Shown here one piece after another: positions 45,370-56,214 of a DNA stretch of 64,000 nt. Numbering within the stretch: the first letter of the stretch is position 1; each line of letters begins with the position of its first letter. Where the stretch lies: NCBI RefSeq assembly GCF_019393635.1, contig NC_057861.1, positions 154,025,544 to 154,089,543 of the forward strand, in the 5' to 3' direction. Made by a program: the position numbers and the translations under genes. The DNA comes from Dromiciops gliroides (taxonomy: Eukaryota > Chordata > Mammalia > Microbiotheria > Microbiotheriidae). Below the pieces are notes generated by a model. The model was not told the DNA's origin. It saw only the letters and a list, made by a program, of their open reading frames with translations, and did not search any database.

Positions 45370-45925
45370 AAGATGAAAGTATAGGAAACTCTAGGAGAGG
45401 TGAAAATAGTTCCTGTCCTCAAGAAGCTCATCTTCTAATGGTGTGTGTGGGGGCAATATACAAACAACTATGTACCTGCAAGATATATACAGTCTAAATG
45501 GGAGTTCATCTCAGAGGGAAGAAATGAGGAGAAAGGGCCTCTTGTAGAAGCTAGTTAGCTTAGTTTTGAAGAAAGCCAAGTGAGGACAGGTGGCAGAGGT
45601 GAAGAAAGGAAACACTCCAGGCATGGAGCATTGACAGTGTCAAGAGATAGAATATAGTGTGTGAGGAACAGCAACAAGGCCAATGTTACTGGGGTGTAGA
45701 GGAAGACGAGGGGAGTAAAGTATAAGAAGACTGGAGAGGGAGGATTGGCTAGGTTGTGAAGAGCTTTAGAAGCCAAACAGAGGATTTTGTATTTGATCCC
45801 GGAGGTAATTGAGACCCTGGAGTTGACTGAGTATAATTATGACACTGTCAGGCTTGCACTTTAGGAAAGTGCTCTTTGCCTGCTCATTAGAGGATATACT
45901 GGAAAAGATGGGAGGCAGGGATTTC
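45370..45925 (-). repeat. L2 (antisense)
   Basis: 'aacactccaggcatggagca', 'gttgtgaagagctttagaag'. Confidence 0.75.
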
Positions 45926-45929
45926 TAGG

Positions 45930-46066
45930 ACTATTCATACCACTCTGCTCCAGACAAACTGAATTACTCACTATTCCCATACATATCCTGCACTTTCACA
46001 CGTCTGTGCCTTTTGGAATTTTCTCCCTTTTTTTTTTCCTGCCACACACATTGCACAACTATCCAT

Positions 46067-46115
<49 letters not shown>

Positions 46116-46560
46116 TGAGGCAATTGGGGTTAAGTGACTTGCCCACGGTCACACAGCTAGTAAGTGTTAAGTGTCTGAGGACGGATTTGAACTCAGGTAC
46201 TCCTGAATCCAGGGCCGGTGCTCTATCCACTGTGCCACCTAGCTGCCCCCTCAACTATCCATTCTTTAAAATCTAGATCAAATGACACCTCTTCCAGGAA
46301 GCCCTCCTCAATTCCCTTAGTCAATAATAGGCTCTTTCCCCTCGGACTTTACATAACATTTCATTTGTGCCTTCTATGTAGATGGCATGTATCTGTGTTA
46401 CAGTTATTAGGTATTGTGTCATATCCCTCTACTAGACCACAAGTCCTCAGAGGTCAGGAACTATAATTTATCTAAACTTTGTATCTTCCTTAGTGCTTAG
46501 CATAATGTTCTAACAGTTGGCAACTGATAAAGATCAGTCAAATTGCACTATCAAATACAT
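45930..46560 (+). repeat. L2 3' end, split by a SINE
   Basis: 'gacacctcttccaggaagcc' then 'ctcctcaattccctta' and 'agtgcttagcataatgttct'. It lies back-to-back with the antisense L2 at 45370-45925. Confidence 0.8.
46071..46251 (-). repeat. WSINE1-like SINE, subfamily A, with a ~47-nt poly(T)
   Basis: TSD 'caactatccattctt' at 46056-46070 and 46252-46266. The long homopolymer suggests a recent insertion or slippage. Confidence 0.95.
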
Positions 46561-46984
46561 AATAAAGATATACAAATAATAATAAACATCAGGTAAATTG
46601 TACTCTCAAATATGTAACACATATAGATATAATATACTATAATAGATATCAATTGAAATATATAAAGTATGAATATTAATTGAATTGACCTATTAAAACT
46701 ATTTCTTCTCCTAAGGAAAAAATAAAGCATCTAAAATTTGAACCTTAATCTCACTGAATGTTCTGTTAGGAGGATTTTTTTCCTTCTATTTTCCTTTGGA
46801 CTCAGGCATTTGCATGGCTCTTCTAGATGGAACAGGGAAGTGCAAGAGGCAATGAAGGGAATGCCAGAAGTTTGGGATATTCTTTTATCACCTAGAACAT
46901 CTTCCCCACTTACTCTAAATTCACCAACATTTAAGACAAATATACATATATTATTATTTTTTTTAATTTAAGAAAATGGTCCGT

Positions 46985-47204
46985 TAGTTTAAAATGGTTC
47001 TCTTTTCCAGGCTAAAATGTGTTTTTGTTCTTGTCATACTACCCTGCTTTTGTTCCTTTATTTCCTCCACTGTGACCATGTCTGGATGGTATTACTTACC
47101 AACTCTGCTGAAATCTTATCCATCAAAGCCCACCTCAGATGCCACCTTCTCAATCAGCTTTGTCTTTTTTCACCTTGCTTCAGTTGAAAATAATTCTGCA
47201 ATTG
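46985..47204 (+). repeat. L2-like fragment
   Basis: 'cacctcagatgccaccttct' followed by 'caatcagctttgtc' resembles the L2 3' region. Confidence 0.5.
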
Positions 47205-47707
47205 TAGTCTAATGTTGTTGTTTGTCCTTTGTTCTTGAAGACGATCATAATATTATAGTCTAATGTGGGGTAGCTAGGTAGCACAGTAGATAAAGCACTA
47301 GTCCTTAAGTTGAGAGGACCTGAGTGATCCTGGATAAGCCACTTAACCCCAATTGCTTTAAAAACATCTGGGGCCACCTCTAGTCATCCTGATAAATGTT
47401 TTGTCACTGAACCAGATGACTCTGGAGGAGAGAGTGAGGTTGGTGACTTTGCACAGCCCTCCTTCGCTTAAATCCAGTTCATTGCAAGTCATGGTTCTCT
47501 TTGAGAACAAAGGACAGTGGGCAGCTAGGTGGTACAGTGGATAAAGCACTGGCCCTGGATACAGGAGGACCTGAGTTCAAATCCAGCCTCAGACACTTGA
47601 CACTTACTAGCTGTGTGACCCTGGGCAAGTCACTTAACCCCCAGTGCCCCGCAAAAAAAAAAAAAAAAGAGAGAGAGAACAAAGGACAAACAACAATAGT
47701 CTAATGT
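47205..47707. repeat. Composite SINE insertion site with three copies of 'tagtctaatgt'
   Basis: Direct repeats lie at 47205-47215, 47256-47266 and 47697-47707. Between the first two is a 40-nt piece whose start is the reverse complement of the right-hand terminus 'gaacaaaggacaaacaac'. Between the second and third is a sense element with a WSINE-like head (47267-47362) and an unclassified ~140-nt body, itself split by a B-type SINE. Confidence 0.8.
47517..47674 (+). repeat. WSINE1-like SINE, subfamily B, nested
   Basis: TSD 'gagaacaaaggaca' at 47503-47516 and 47675-47688. Confidence 0.93.
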
Positions 47708-47779
47708 GTATTATAATTTTTTTGAGCACATATCTTTCCTATTATATTGGAAACTCCCTGAGGATGATGAAGCCTTATT

Positions 47780-47835
47780 CATTTCTCTATTATCCTATGT
47801 GACTAGCACAGTGTGTGCCTTCAAATACTTATGGG
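47780..47835 (+). repeat. L2 3' terminus fragment
   Basis: 'gtgactagcacagtgtgtgc' then 'cttcaaatacttatggg'. Confidence 0.5.
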
Positions 47836-48045
47836 ATTCACTAAAAATTCCTTCTCTCCAAAGAGAATAAAATTTGAATATTCTGATGTTTGAATATTTA
47901 ATAATTTTAATAAGTATTAAGTCACAGGCCATTCTCAAGATACTATTCCTTATCTTTCTCCATAGTCAGGTATTCATCCAACCTCATTTTGACCAATGCT
48001 ACCCATGGCATTTCAGTATGGTAATATATAATGTGTCAATGGATA

Positions 48046-48500
48046 GAGGCAGTGGGTGGTACAGTGGATAGAGGTCTGGACCGGGAGTTAGGAAGACGTG
48101 AGTAAAAATCCGGTGTCAGGAACTTCCAGTGTGACCATGGGCAAGTCAATTCACTACTGCCTCTGTCCTCATCTCTAAAATGTGAATAATAATAATACCT
48201 AATAATAATAATAAGACCAGGGTTGATGTGAGGTTCAAATGAGGTAATATTTGTTCTTTTTTTGTTGTTGTTGTTGTTGTTGTTTTTTTAGTGAGGCAAT
48301 TGGGGTTAAGTGACTTGCCCAGGGTCACACAGCTAGTAAGTGTTAAGTGTCTGAGGCCAGATTTGAACTCAGGTACTCCTGACTCCAGGGCCGGTGCTCT
48401 ATCCACTGTGCCACCTAGCTGCCCCTGAGGTAATATTTGTAAAGCACTCTATAAATTTTAAAGTGCCAAATAAATATTAATTATCATCATCACTAACATA
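48046..48500 (+). repeat. Mar/MIR SINE, split by a younger SINE
   Basis: 'ggtacagtggatagaggtct' head; the 3' end resumes at 48427 ('aaagcactctataaatttta'). Confidence 0.82.
48255..48426 (-). repeat. WSINE1-like SINE, subfamily A, nested, with (GTT)n tail
   Basis: TSD 'gaggtaatatttgt' at 48241-48254 and 48427-48440. It lies about 170 bp from the donor end of the RIPK2 exon at 48598. Confidence 0.94.
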
Positions 48501-48597
48501 GAATTATGGACAATACAGTCAGGGTTTCTATGAGACATATTGATTATTCATCTAGCCAATAATACCACTTTAAAAATGTCTACTAGTAACTTTTTAC

Positions 48598-48750
48598 CTG
48601 GATTTCCTTCAACTGTGAGTGGATGTATTACTGCTGAGGAACACGTTGTCTGGTGGCTGCAAAATTTATCCCTTTGAACTGAAGAAATGTTACCATCCCA
48701 GCTATGATTTACTGCAGAATGAGGCACTGCTGAATACTTTTCATTTTCTA
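48598..48750 (-). CDS. RIPK2: RIPK2 exon: linker region before the CARD
   Basis: This 153-bp exon encodes [40 protein letters not shown] and [11 protein letters not shown]. The human counterpart is [45 protein letters not shown], FC-H-TT and CSSA are conserved. The Lys at human position 410 (DHK) is Gln here (SHQ). The acceptor is 'tcttccag', the donor GTAAAA, and both ends are phase 1. Confidence 0.94.
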
Positions 48751-48829
48751 CTGGAAGACACAAAGATTTCATTAGTTTGCCTTATTGCAAAATATCCCTT
48801 ACATCACCCTGGTAGTCCCATTCCATTCA

Positions 48830-49060
48830 GTTTATGTCAACAGGCATTTATTATAAAAGACATCATGCTCAAAGGCAAGAAGAAAACCAGGCCTTGCACT
48901 CAGACAGCTTAACTTTTACTAGGGGATATAACATTGCTCAGATGAGGGCAGTTAAAACATCTTCAGGGGAAGAATACTAACAATAAGGGGGTTGGGAAAG
49001 ACTTTCTGTAGAAGGTAGAGACTCACTGTGTCTTGAATTAGTTAGAAAACAGTCTCTTGT
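48830..49060 (-). repeat. L2 3' region (antisense)
   Basis: 'gtcaacaggcatttattata' and 'ttgggaaagactttctgtag' are antisense L2. Confidence 0.6.
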
Positions 49061-49394
49061 GAAATGAAGATGAGTATCTACCTGTGTTGCCAAAAGAGAT
49101 GGTTATCCAGTGCTGGCCATGGAAAAAGGAATGTTGTTGTTGGTAGCTCACTGCTGACATATTCATATGAAACTAAGCGTGAAAAAAGAGGAGGTACACC
49201 ATCTTCTCCAGATAGACCAAGGATATCAAGGAAAATCTCCCAACATTTACAAAACTTGACAACTGGTAGGAACTTCTGGTAATTCACAAGAAGATATAAT
49301 ATCAAAAGACCCCTTCAAGCTTCTCTAGAGATCACAAAGGCCAGGAAAATAAACTAAAAACCGGGTGGTATTTTTGTCACAGTTGCTGAATTAA
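49060..49394. other. RIPK2 intron, nothing recognised
   Basis: No repeat or conserved exon seen. Confidence 0.4.
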
Positions 49395-49516
49395 GGCAGG
49401 AGCTTTATTTGTAAAATATGGCTAATAATAGCATTTATCTCATAAGATTGTTATGAGGATCAATTAATATAGCATATGTATTTTGCAAAACTCAAAGCAT
49501 TTTATAAATGCTAGAT
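49395..49516 (+). repeat. MIR 3' end
   Basis: 'tctcataagattgttatgag' then 'cattttataaatgctagata'. Confidence 0.7.
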
Positions 49517-50053
49517 ATTATTATTGTTGGTAAGTAGTAGTAGTAATGGTGGTAGTAGTAATAGTTGGGGTGGTAGTGTTAATAATAATGGTGATGGTGG
49601 TAAATGCAGTGGTAGTGGTGGTGGTGGTAGTAGTAGTGGTAATAGTAGTAGTAGTAATGGTAGTGTTGTAGTGGTAGTAGTGGTGGCTGCAGTGATGGTA
49701 GTGGCAGTATTAGCAGTAGTCGAAACGGCAATAGCAGTAATAATGATGGTGGTAGTAGTAGTAATAGTAATAGTAGTAATAGTAGTGGCAGTAATGGTAG
49801 TAGTGGTGGTGGCAGTGGTAATGGTAGCAGTAGTTGCAACAGTAGTAGAAGTAATAATAGTAGTGGTAGTAGTAGTGGTGGTGGTGGTGATAATGGTAGT
49901 AGTAGTTATGGTGGTAGTGGTACTAATAGTAGTAGAAGTTGTGTTAGTGGTAGTGGCAGTGATGGTGGAGGTAGTTGTAGTAGCAGCAGTACTAGTACTA
50001 GGAATAGTAATAATAGTGGTGTTAGTAATAGTGGTGGTGGTAACAGTAGTATG
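49517..50053 (+). repeat. ~537-bp imperfect (GTA/GTG) trinucleotide tract
   Basis: Almost entirely GTA, GTG, ATA, GCA-type triplets without frame break, so it stays open for 187 codons in one frame and is open antisense too. It lies in a RIPK2 intron, directly after a MIR end. Confidence 0.93.
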
Positions 50054-50469
50054 TAGAAAAGAAAAAGCTAGCTATGAGAACGGCTAGCTATGAATAAGGT
50101 TTGGATACAAGAATAGTGGACTCTTGGGCCACTTTGATCTAGTGTAATATAACAAGCACTGGTCAGAGATAGAATGTTTTTAATACGGACCATAAAATAT
50201 ATATTTGCCTAGTGACTTTCATATATGATCAAAAGAATTGTAATCTGAAAATAAAAAAGAAGGGAGATCTAGTCAGAGTAACAACTCCTATTTTGTTTCA
50301 ATTTTTTCTTCCAAAGAGAATGATGTTGGATTGTTGATGATAGAAGAAAAATGGGCAATAGTGAATTTGAAAGTGGGGAGATGGAGATTAAGAACTTAGA
50401 TTGTTAAAATGAGTTCAAACCACCATACCCATGGAAGATAATGCCCCATTAGTGAAACAATTTCAGAAA

Positions 50470-50570
50470 GTGATTGTTAATAATAATAGTGATAATAATA
50501 GTTAGCATTTATATAGAGTTATATGGTTTGCAAAGCACTTTCTTTACATGTTTGCTTATGATCTTTTAAA
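50470..50570 (-). repeat. MIR fragment (antisense)
   Basis: 'gttagcatttatatagagtt', 'tttgcaaagcactttcttta'. Confidence 0.7.
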
Positions 50571-51134
50571 AAATACATTGCATGGGAAAGATTCTGCAGA
50601 ACTGGAGCTGAAGCAACATCTTCCCGACTTCCAAAAAGGAGAAGGTAGATTCTTTAAACTGTTGGTGTATGGTCTTGACTTCTATTTTTGACAAAACTGA
50701 ACACATGATTAAAGGGAAAGTTTATGAGCCCTTAGGGAAGTGGTGACTAATCTGAGTCAGTCTGGGTTGCCAGATTAACCTAATTTCCTTTTTTGATAGG
50801 GTCACTAAATTGGTGGCTCAGGGGTATGTTGTAGCTCTGGTATCCCTGAGTTTCTATAGAATATCTGAAAAATATCCTCATATGATCATTGTATACAAAA
50901 GATAGAAAAGTAGGCTTTATGACAGGTCAGTTAAGTGCATTTGAAACTGGTTGAAGAATCAGACCCAACAAACTGAACAGCAGATTGATGTCAGTCTGGA
51001 TGTAGGTCTTCAGTGGAGTACCTGAGATGAGATTTTTATCAACTTTGTAAATTGATACAAAGCTAGGGAAGGAGTTAACTAACACACTGGATGAAAGGCA
51101 AGATTCCAAAAGGTCTTACTTAGCATGCCAGAGT

Positions 51135-51316
51135 AGGGGTTCTTAACCTAGAATCTGTAAACTTACAAAAAATTCTGTTGATAATTTTATTTGAATATAA
51201 TTGATTTCCTTTGTAATTTTATCTATTTAAAAACACGGTTCTGAGAAGGGGTCTATAAGTTTTGCCAGACTGCCAAAGGGGTATGCCAGGAATCCAAAAA
51301 GTTTAAGAACCCCTGG
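51135..51316. mobile_element. hAT-type element inside the CR1/L3 copy
   Basis: Imperfect inverted ends 'aggggttcttaacc' and 'gtttaagaacccct' enclose ~180 bp, including 'agactgccaaaggggtatgc'. No clean 8-bp TSD. Confidence 0.65.
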
Positions 51317-51541
51317 GCTAGAATGATGGACTGAACTTAATAAAGTGAACCATAACAGGAATAAATGTAAAGTCCTACACTTGGGTCAAAAATATAGCAC
51401 AGGATAGGACAGATGTGGCAAGACAACAGTTTATGTGAAAGAAAACTTGAGTCTTTTAGCAGAAGTCAAGCTCTATATGAGCCAGCTAAATAATATAGCA
51501 AAGGTATCATTTCATTCCTGGCCTCATTATTAGAAGCATGT

Positions 51542-51788
51542 TTGGTCATTTCAGTCATGTCTAACTCTTCATGACCCCATTTGGGGTTTTCTTGGCAGAG
51601 ACACTGGAGTGGTTTGCCATTTCATTCTCCAGTTCATTTTACAGATGAGAAAACTGAGGCAAACAGGGTTAAATGAGTTGCCCAGGGTCACAACCAGTAA
51701 ATGCTGGAGGCCAGATTTGAACACAGGAAGATGTGTCTTTCTGACTTTAGGCCCAGCACTCTATCAACTGAGCTTCCTAGCTGACCAT
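51542..51788 (-). repeat. Mar1-type SINE with RTE-like tail (antisense), inside CR1/L3
   Basis: 'catgaccccatttggggttt' tail, then core and 'cttcctagctg' head. 'attagaag' plus C/T 'at' occurs on both sides. Confidence 0.85.
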
Positions 51789-51799
51789 TAGAAGTATAG

Positions 51800-51915
51800 T
51801 GTGAACATGTATAATAATCTCTGATTGCTTACTGTCTCAGAGAGGAGGGAGGAAGAGGGAGGGAGGGATAAAATTTGGAACTCAAAATTTTAAATAAAAA
51901 TGTTTAAAAAAAACA
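51800..51915 (+). repeat. L1 3' tail fragment
   Basis: 'ctctgattgcttactgtctc' then 'ggaggaagagggagggaggg' and an A-rich end. Confidence 0.7.
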
Positions 51916-52464
51916 AGCATAGTGTCCATTAAAAATTAAAGTCATAGTTATGCTGGTCATATTATATCTAGAATATTTTGTTTGGTTCTGGGTGCCAGAA
52001 TTTAGGAAGGCCTTTTACACTTTACAGCAGTGGCCATCAAACTCAAACAGAAACAGGGCCCATATTCGGCACTTCTGTGCTACAGAACATCCAGGTAAGC
52101 ACAACAAGGATAATGATTGTGCTATAAAAGGATTACTAGACAAGTATCTGAAGGGCCTTCTAAGGAAGGAAGAGGCAGGAGAATTATTATAATTGACCTT
52201 GGCAGAAGAATTAGCAGAGAGGAGGAGTTTAGATTAATATAAGGAAAAGCTTCCTAACCCATTAGAGCTTTCCAAAAGTATAATGGAATGCCTTAGGACA
52301 TAGTGAGTTTCCCATTTGGAACACTTTAGAGGTGGGATGGATGACCACTTTTGGGGAATGCTATAGAAGTGGTCTCTCGCTCACTTATTTGTTGGATTAG
52401 ATCACTTCTTAGGTCCCTTTCAGTTTGATTCTACGTTCTGTTTCATCTGCTCTCCATAGACACT

Positions 52465-52548
52465 CCACTAACTCTTCTCTTTCTCTTTCTTTCTTTTCCT
52501 CTTCTTCTCTTCTCTTCTCTTCCCTTCTCTTTCTCCTCTCTCATCCAT
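52465..52548. repeat. Polypyrimidine (CTTT/CTTCT) tract
   Basis: C/T-only stretch of roughly 80 bp. Confidence 0.85.
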
Positions 52549-52589
52549 AGCCACACATCCACATCCATATACTTCACCAATCCTAATTT

Positions 52590-52800
52590 GTGATGGTGTA
52601 GAAAAAAGCACTAGATTTGGCATCAGAAGACTTAGATCCTAGGCTTGGCTTTGGAATTTACCGGGTTAGTAACCATGGGCTAGTTACTTAAGCCTCTCTC
52701 TGCCTTGTCTACCTCACTTATAAAAGAGGAATTATTTTACTCATACTTCCTATACCACAGGGTTTCTGTTAGGATTAAATAAGATAATATAAATCAAGGT
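52590..52800 (+). repeat. MIR SINE
   Basis: 'ggcatcagaagacttagatc', 'taaccatgggctagttactt'. Confidence 0.75.
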
Positions 52801-53044
52801 GATTTAAACTGAAAATATTTCAATTCACCTATGATTTTATTGAACATGAGATTACCCCCTATATTGGTGTAGACGACACCACATCCACATTTCCTTGTCC
52901 TGTGCGATTCTTATTCCTGTCCTCCCAAATCTTTCAACATACTGAATGTTTCTCTCTAATGTCTTTATAGTAAGTTGTGAAGTACTGTCCCAAATCTGTT
53001 ATTTCATTAGTAAAGGGAACTTCCTGTGAGGATTTTTTTTTTAA

Positions 53045-53215
53045 ACCAATGTACCTGAGTAACTACAATTTATTGTCTTAGAGACCTTGAGGCACTGAGA
53101 TGCCAAACGACTTTCCTAGGATCAAAAAGCCTGTATATATCAAAGGTAAAATGAACCAAGGTCCTTCTGAATTTGAGGGAATTCCCTATACATGATTCCA
53201 TGCTGTAGCTCATTG
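53045..53215 (-). repeat. MIR SINE (antisense), diverged
   Basis: 'cttgaggcactgagatgcca' and 'acgactttcctaggatc'. Confidence 0.6.
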
Positions 53216-53270
53216 TCTTCATCATTATTATTAACAATATTGTAATGGATTTTAAATATACATGAGATAT

Positions 53271-53331
53271 GCACTTTATAAATATAATATAATATAATGC
53301 ACTTTATAATATAATATAATGCACTTTATAA
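53271..53331. repeat. Short minisatellite, three 'gcactttata' units
   Basis: Unit starts at 53271, 53299 and 53321 with (ataat)n filler. It lies about 55 bp from the donor end of a RIPK2 exon. Confidence 0.8.
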
Positions 53332-53385
53332 ATTTCAAAGAATGTTGAATTTTAAGAGAGAAAGGAAAACTTTCAAATTACACAC

Positions 53386-53473
53386 CAGAAGAAAAGAAGT
53401 TGTCTTGAGTGGCCGATACGGACCTTGCTATTCCATGATCGCTCCTTATAGTCAATAGATTACCACATGATTC
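53386..53473 (-). CDS. RIPK2: RIPK2 exon: linker region
   Basis: This 88-bp exon (29 codons plus one base) encodes ESCGNLLTIRSDHGIARSVS then ATQDNFFSS, aligned with human [32 protein letters not shown]. The acceptor is 'cattttag' and the donor GTGTGT. Phases are 0 at the start and 1 at the end, and the next exon supplies TA to complete Val. Confidence 0.92.
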
Positions 53474-53664
53474 CTAAAATGAGAAAGAAATAAATCAAAT
53501 AGTATTATTTTTTTTCAAAACTATTTAATAGCATAACTCCTAAAAGATCTGAGGCCTTAAGTTTGCTTTTCAAAAGAAAAATAAATAAAGCATTATTTTT
53601 TATCTATTTTTGCCCTGGGCCTGGGGTTTTGAGTATATAGGGAACTTGCAGCATAGTCTCACAT

Positions 53665-53820
53665 GGGCAGTGTGGCATAGTGGATAGAAGACTGGCCTTG
53701 GATTTAGAAACATGTCAATTTGAGTCCTGCTTCTGACTTTTACCAGTTGTATGGTAGGTCATTTAACTGCTCATTACTCCAGACAGTTCTCCAATACCAT
53801 AAATTGTACAATTAAAAAAC
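53665..53820 (+). repeat. MIR SINE
   Basis: 'gtgtggcatagtggatagaa' then 'gactggccttggattta'. Confidence 0.75.
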
Positions 53821-54184
53821 CAAACCAAACCAAACCAAAATGAACAGAAAAGCAAGTGAAAGACATGAACTACTTAATATAACTTAGATACTTAATTCTA
53901 TTATCCATACAATTTAGTGGGAGTGATGGCAATGAGAATATATTATAAGGGATTCTTTCCCCTCCCCCATTATTCCTTGTGAATGTTGAAGAGCTTTTTT
54001 ATGTTAGATAGAACACTGGATAAGATGTGTGAAATTTGGGACCCTGGCTGTTGGTTGACCGAAAGTAACTTAATCTCTTAACACTTGAGTTTCACCATCA
54101 GGAAGATAGTGAGTCCATAGGATGAATCAGTTACCCATACCTTGCAGTCTTATATGGCATTGATGTTTAATTAAATTCAATAAA

Positions 54185-56200
54185 AATAATTTAAATGTCC
54201 AACTCACTATGTGGAAAGCAGTGTGCTAGGTACTGGAGGTAGAAAGAGGAATAATGGTAGGGTTGGCCCTCAAGGGAGCTATATTTCTCACTTGGAGGAT
54301 ATAATATGTTCATACATGAGTGCACATAATATTGAATATTATATGTGAGTGAGCATTCATATACCTATGAGTGAGAATGAGTCAAACAAAGCATCAGGAA
54401 AACTTAAAGAAGGAAAGAATAATTTCTGGAACTCGAGTTAAATATTGAAGAAAAGAGGATTTCATTAAGTAAAAATGAGCAGGGAAACATATTCCAGGCA
54501 TGAAGGACAGTCTGGATAAAGGTGGAAAACAGGAGACAACAGGACAAGAATGGAGAGTAGTCCAAGTTGACTGGATCACAGAAGGGAAAGGTAGGTTAGA
54601 GTTAGAATATGCAAAGTCTTAAATACCAAGTTAAGGAGCTTATACTTTATCTGATGGGCTATAAGTAGCCATTGGACTGTTGTTGTTGTTGTTGTTTTTA
54701 AAATCATCATCAGATCTCTGCACTTGGAAGGTTGGTTTGGCAGCTGTATGAAGAATGGACTGGAACATGGAAATTAAGTAGAAGAAGGTAGCTATTACAA
54801 TAGTCCAAGGAGAAGTGATGATGGTGGAAAGGAGAAGACAGATATGAGAAAGAGTGTGGAGGGAGAATCTATAGGGTTTGGAACTAATTGGCAGTGGGTG
54901 GTTAGGGAAAGTGTTTAATATGACTCCAAAGCTTTAAGACTTGGTTACTAGGAGGATAGTAGCACCATCAGTAGAAATGGAAAGTTGGGAGTGGAGGTAT
55001 GTTTAAAGAAGATGAATTCATTTTGGTACATTTAAAGTGCTGGCAGGTAGAGTTGACTGAGAGGCAATTAGAGAGATGGGACTGAGGAGGAAAGACTGAA
55101 GTTAGATATGCAGATTTAGACATGATTAGCACAAAGGTAAGATCACAGAGGGATAGAATATAGAAAGGCAAGAAAGCAAAGCTAAGGAGAAAGCTTTTTT
55201 TTTTTTTTTTGGTGGGGCAATGAGGGTTAAGTGACTTGCCCAGGGTCACACAGCTAGTGTCAAGTGTCTGAAGCTGGATTTTGAACTCAGGTCCTCCTGA
55301 ATCTGAAACCAGTGCTTTATCCACTGAACCACCTAGCTGCCCCCAGGATAAAGCTTTAAAAGAGGCGAAGGAAAAACTAGAAAAGGAGATGAAGGAGCGA
55401 AGAAATAGGTAGGAGAAAGAGGAAAAAGCACTGTCATGGAAGTCAAGAAAAAGAAAAAGTATCCAGAAAGACATAGGGGTCAACAGGGTCACATGCCACA
55501 GAAAGGCCAAGGAGGATGAAGACAGAGGAATAAAAGTGTTTGAACTTAGCAAGTGAAGGTCATTAGGGTCACCCAAAAGAGCTGTTTCAACAGTGATGGG
55601 ATAGGAGTACAAATTATAAGGAGCTGAAGAATAGATGAAGAATGGATAGGTAGGGATTAAGTGGAGGAAATGATTGTAGTTTTTTAGAAGCTTGGTAGCC
55701 AAATGGAAACGAAGATGTCTTAATGTAACAGCTAGGTCAAGGGAAGTTTTGTTTGTTTTTCTGAAGAGTAGAGACATGAGAACTTTGTAGACTGAAACTA
55801 TTAGAAAGGGGCAACCAATAGGGCAAATTTCTGAAGAGGACAAGAAAGGTTAGGATGAAGGGCACATAGGAGGAGGCTGCCCTTGCCAAGGAGGACAGCT
55901 ACATTGTTCTCAAACCGAAGCAAAGGCTATGTGAAGATACAGGGGACGGGAGATGAAGGAAGTTATGACTGATACTCTCAATCCATGGAAAAATTCAGAA
56001 CAAGGGTGATATACAGGGAGAACAGGAAAGTTTTTCAGGACTAGAGGTAAGAATGAATAGCAGGTTGAGGAGTGGGGGGTGGGGAGAAGAGAAGGGAAAA
56101 CAGAACATTGTTAAAAGAAAAAGGGACTTTGGAGTTCAGGATTCTGGAAGTTGTACAGGTTTGAGTAATGGTGAGGCTTAAGGTGCTGTGATCCCTATTA
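54185..56200 (-). repeat. Long L2 (antisense), ~1.85 kb, split by a SINE
   Basis: From the L2 3' end ('gcagtgtgctaggtactgga') through 'catattccaggcatgaagga' and 'gctattacaatagtccaagg' into ORF2. A 291-codon minus frame (54968-55843) runs through this L2 and the SINE and is not a gene. Confidence 0.85.
55198..55344 (-). repeat. WSINE1-like SINE, subfamily B, inside L2
   Basis: TSD 'aggagaaagcttt' (one mismatch) at 55185-55197 and 55345-55357. Confidence 0.92.
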
Positions 56201-56214
56201 GTAGCTGTCAGGAG

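Larger units (their letters stand above)
50600..52440 (+). repeat. CR1/L3-type LINE, split by three or more later insertions
   Basis: Phrases typical of L3/CR1 appear in order: 'acttctatttttgacaaaac', 'gcagattgatgtcagtctgg', 'ttgatacaaagctagggaag', 'aatgtaaagtcctacacttg', 'gtttggttctgggtgccaga', 'atataaggaaaagcttccta' and 'tggatgaccacttttgggga'. The coding frame is destroyed. Confidence 0.8.

Noticed and set aside
49524..50087. 187-codon Val/Ser/Gly-rich open frame
   Set aside because: It is a translation of the GTA/GTG repeat, open only because the repeat has few stop triplets. The opposite strand is open too.
54968..55843. 291-codon open frame on the minus strand, the longest in the window
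   Set aside because: It runs through an L2 LINE copy and a WSINE insertion (peptide pattern SDSGGPEFK... from the SINE). There are no splice signals or protein similarity beyond L2.
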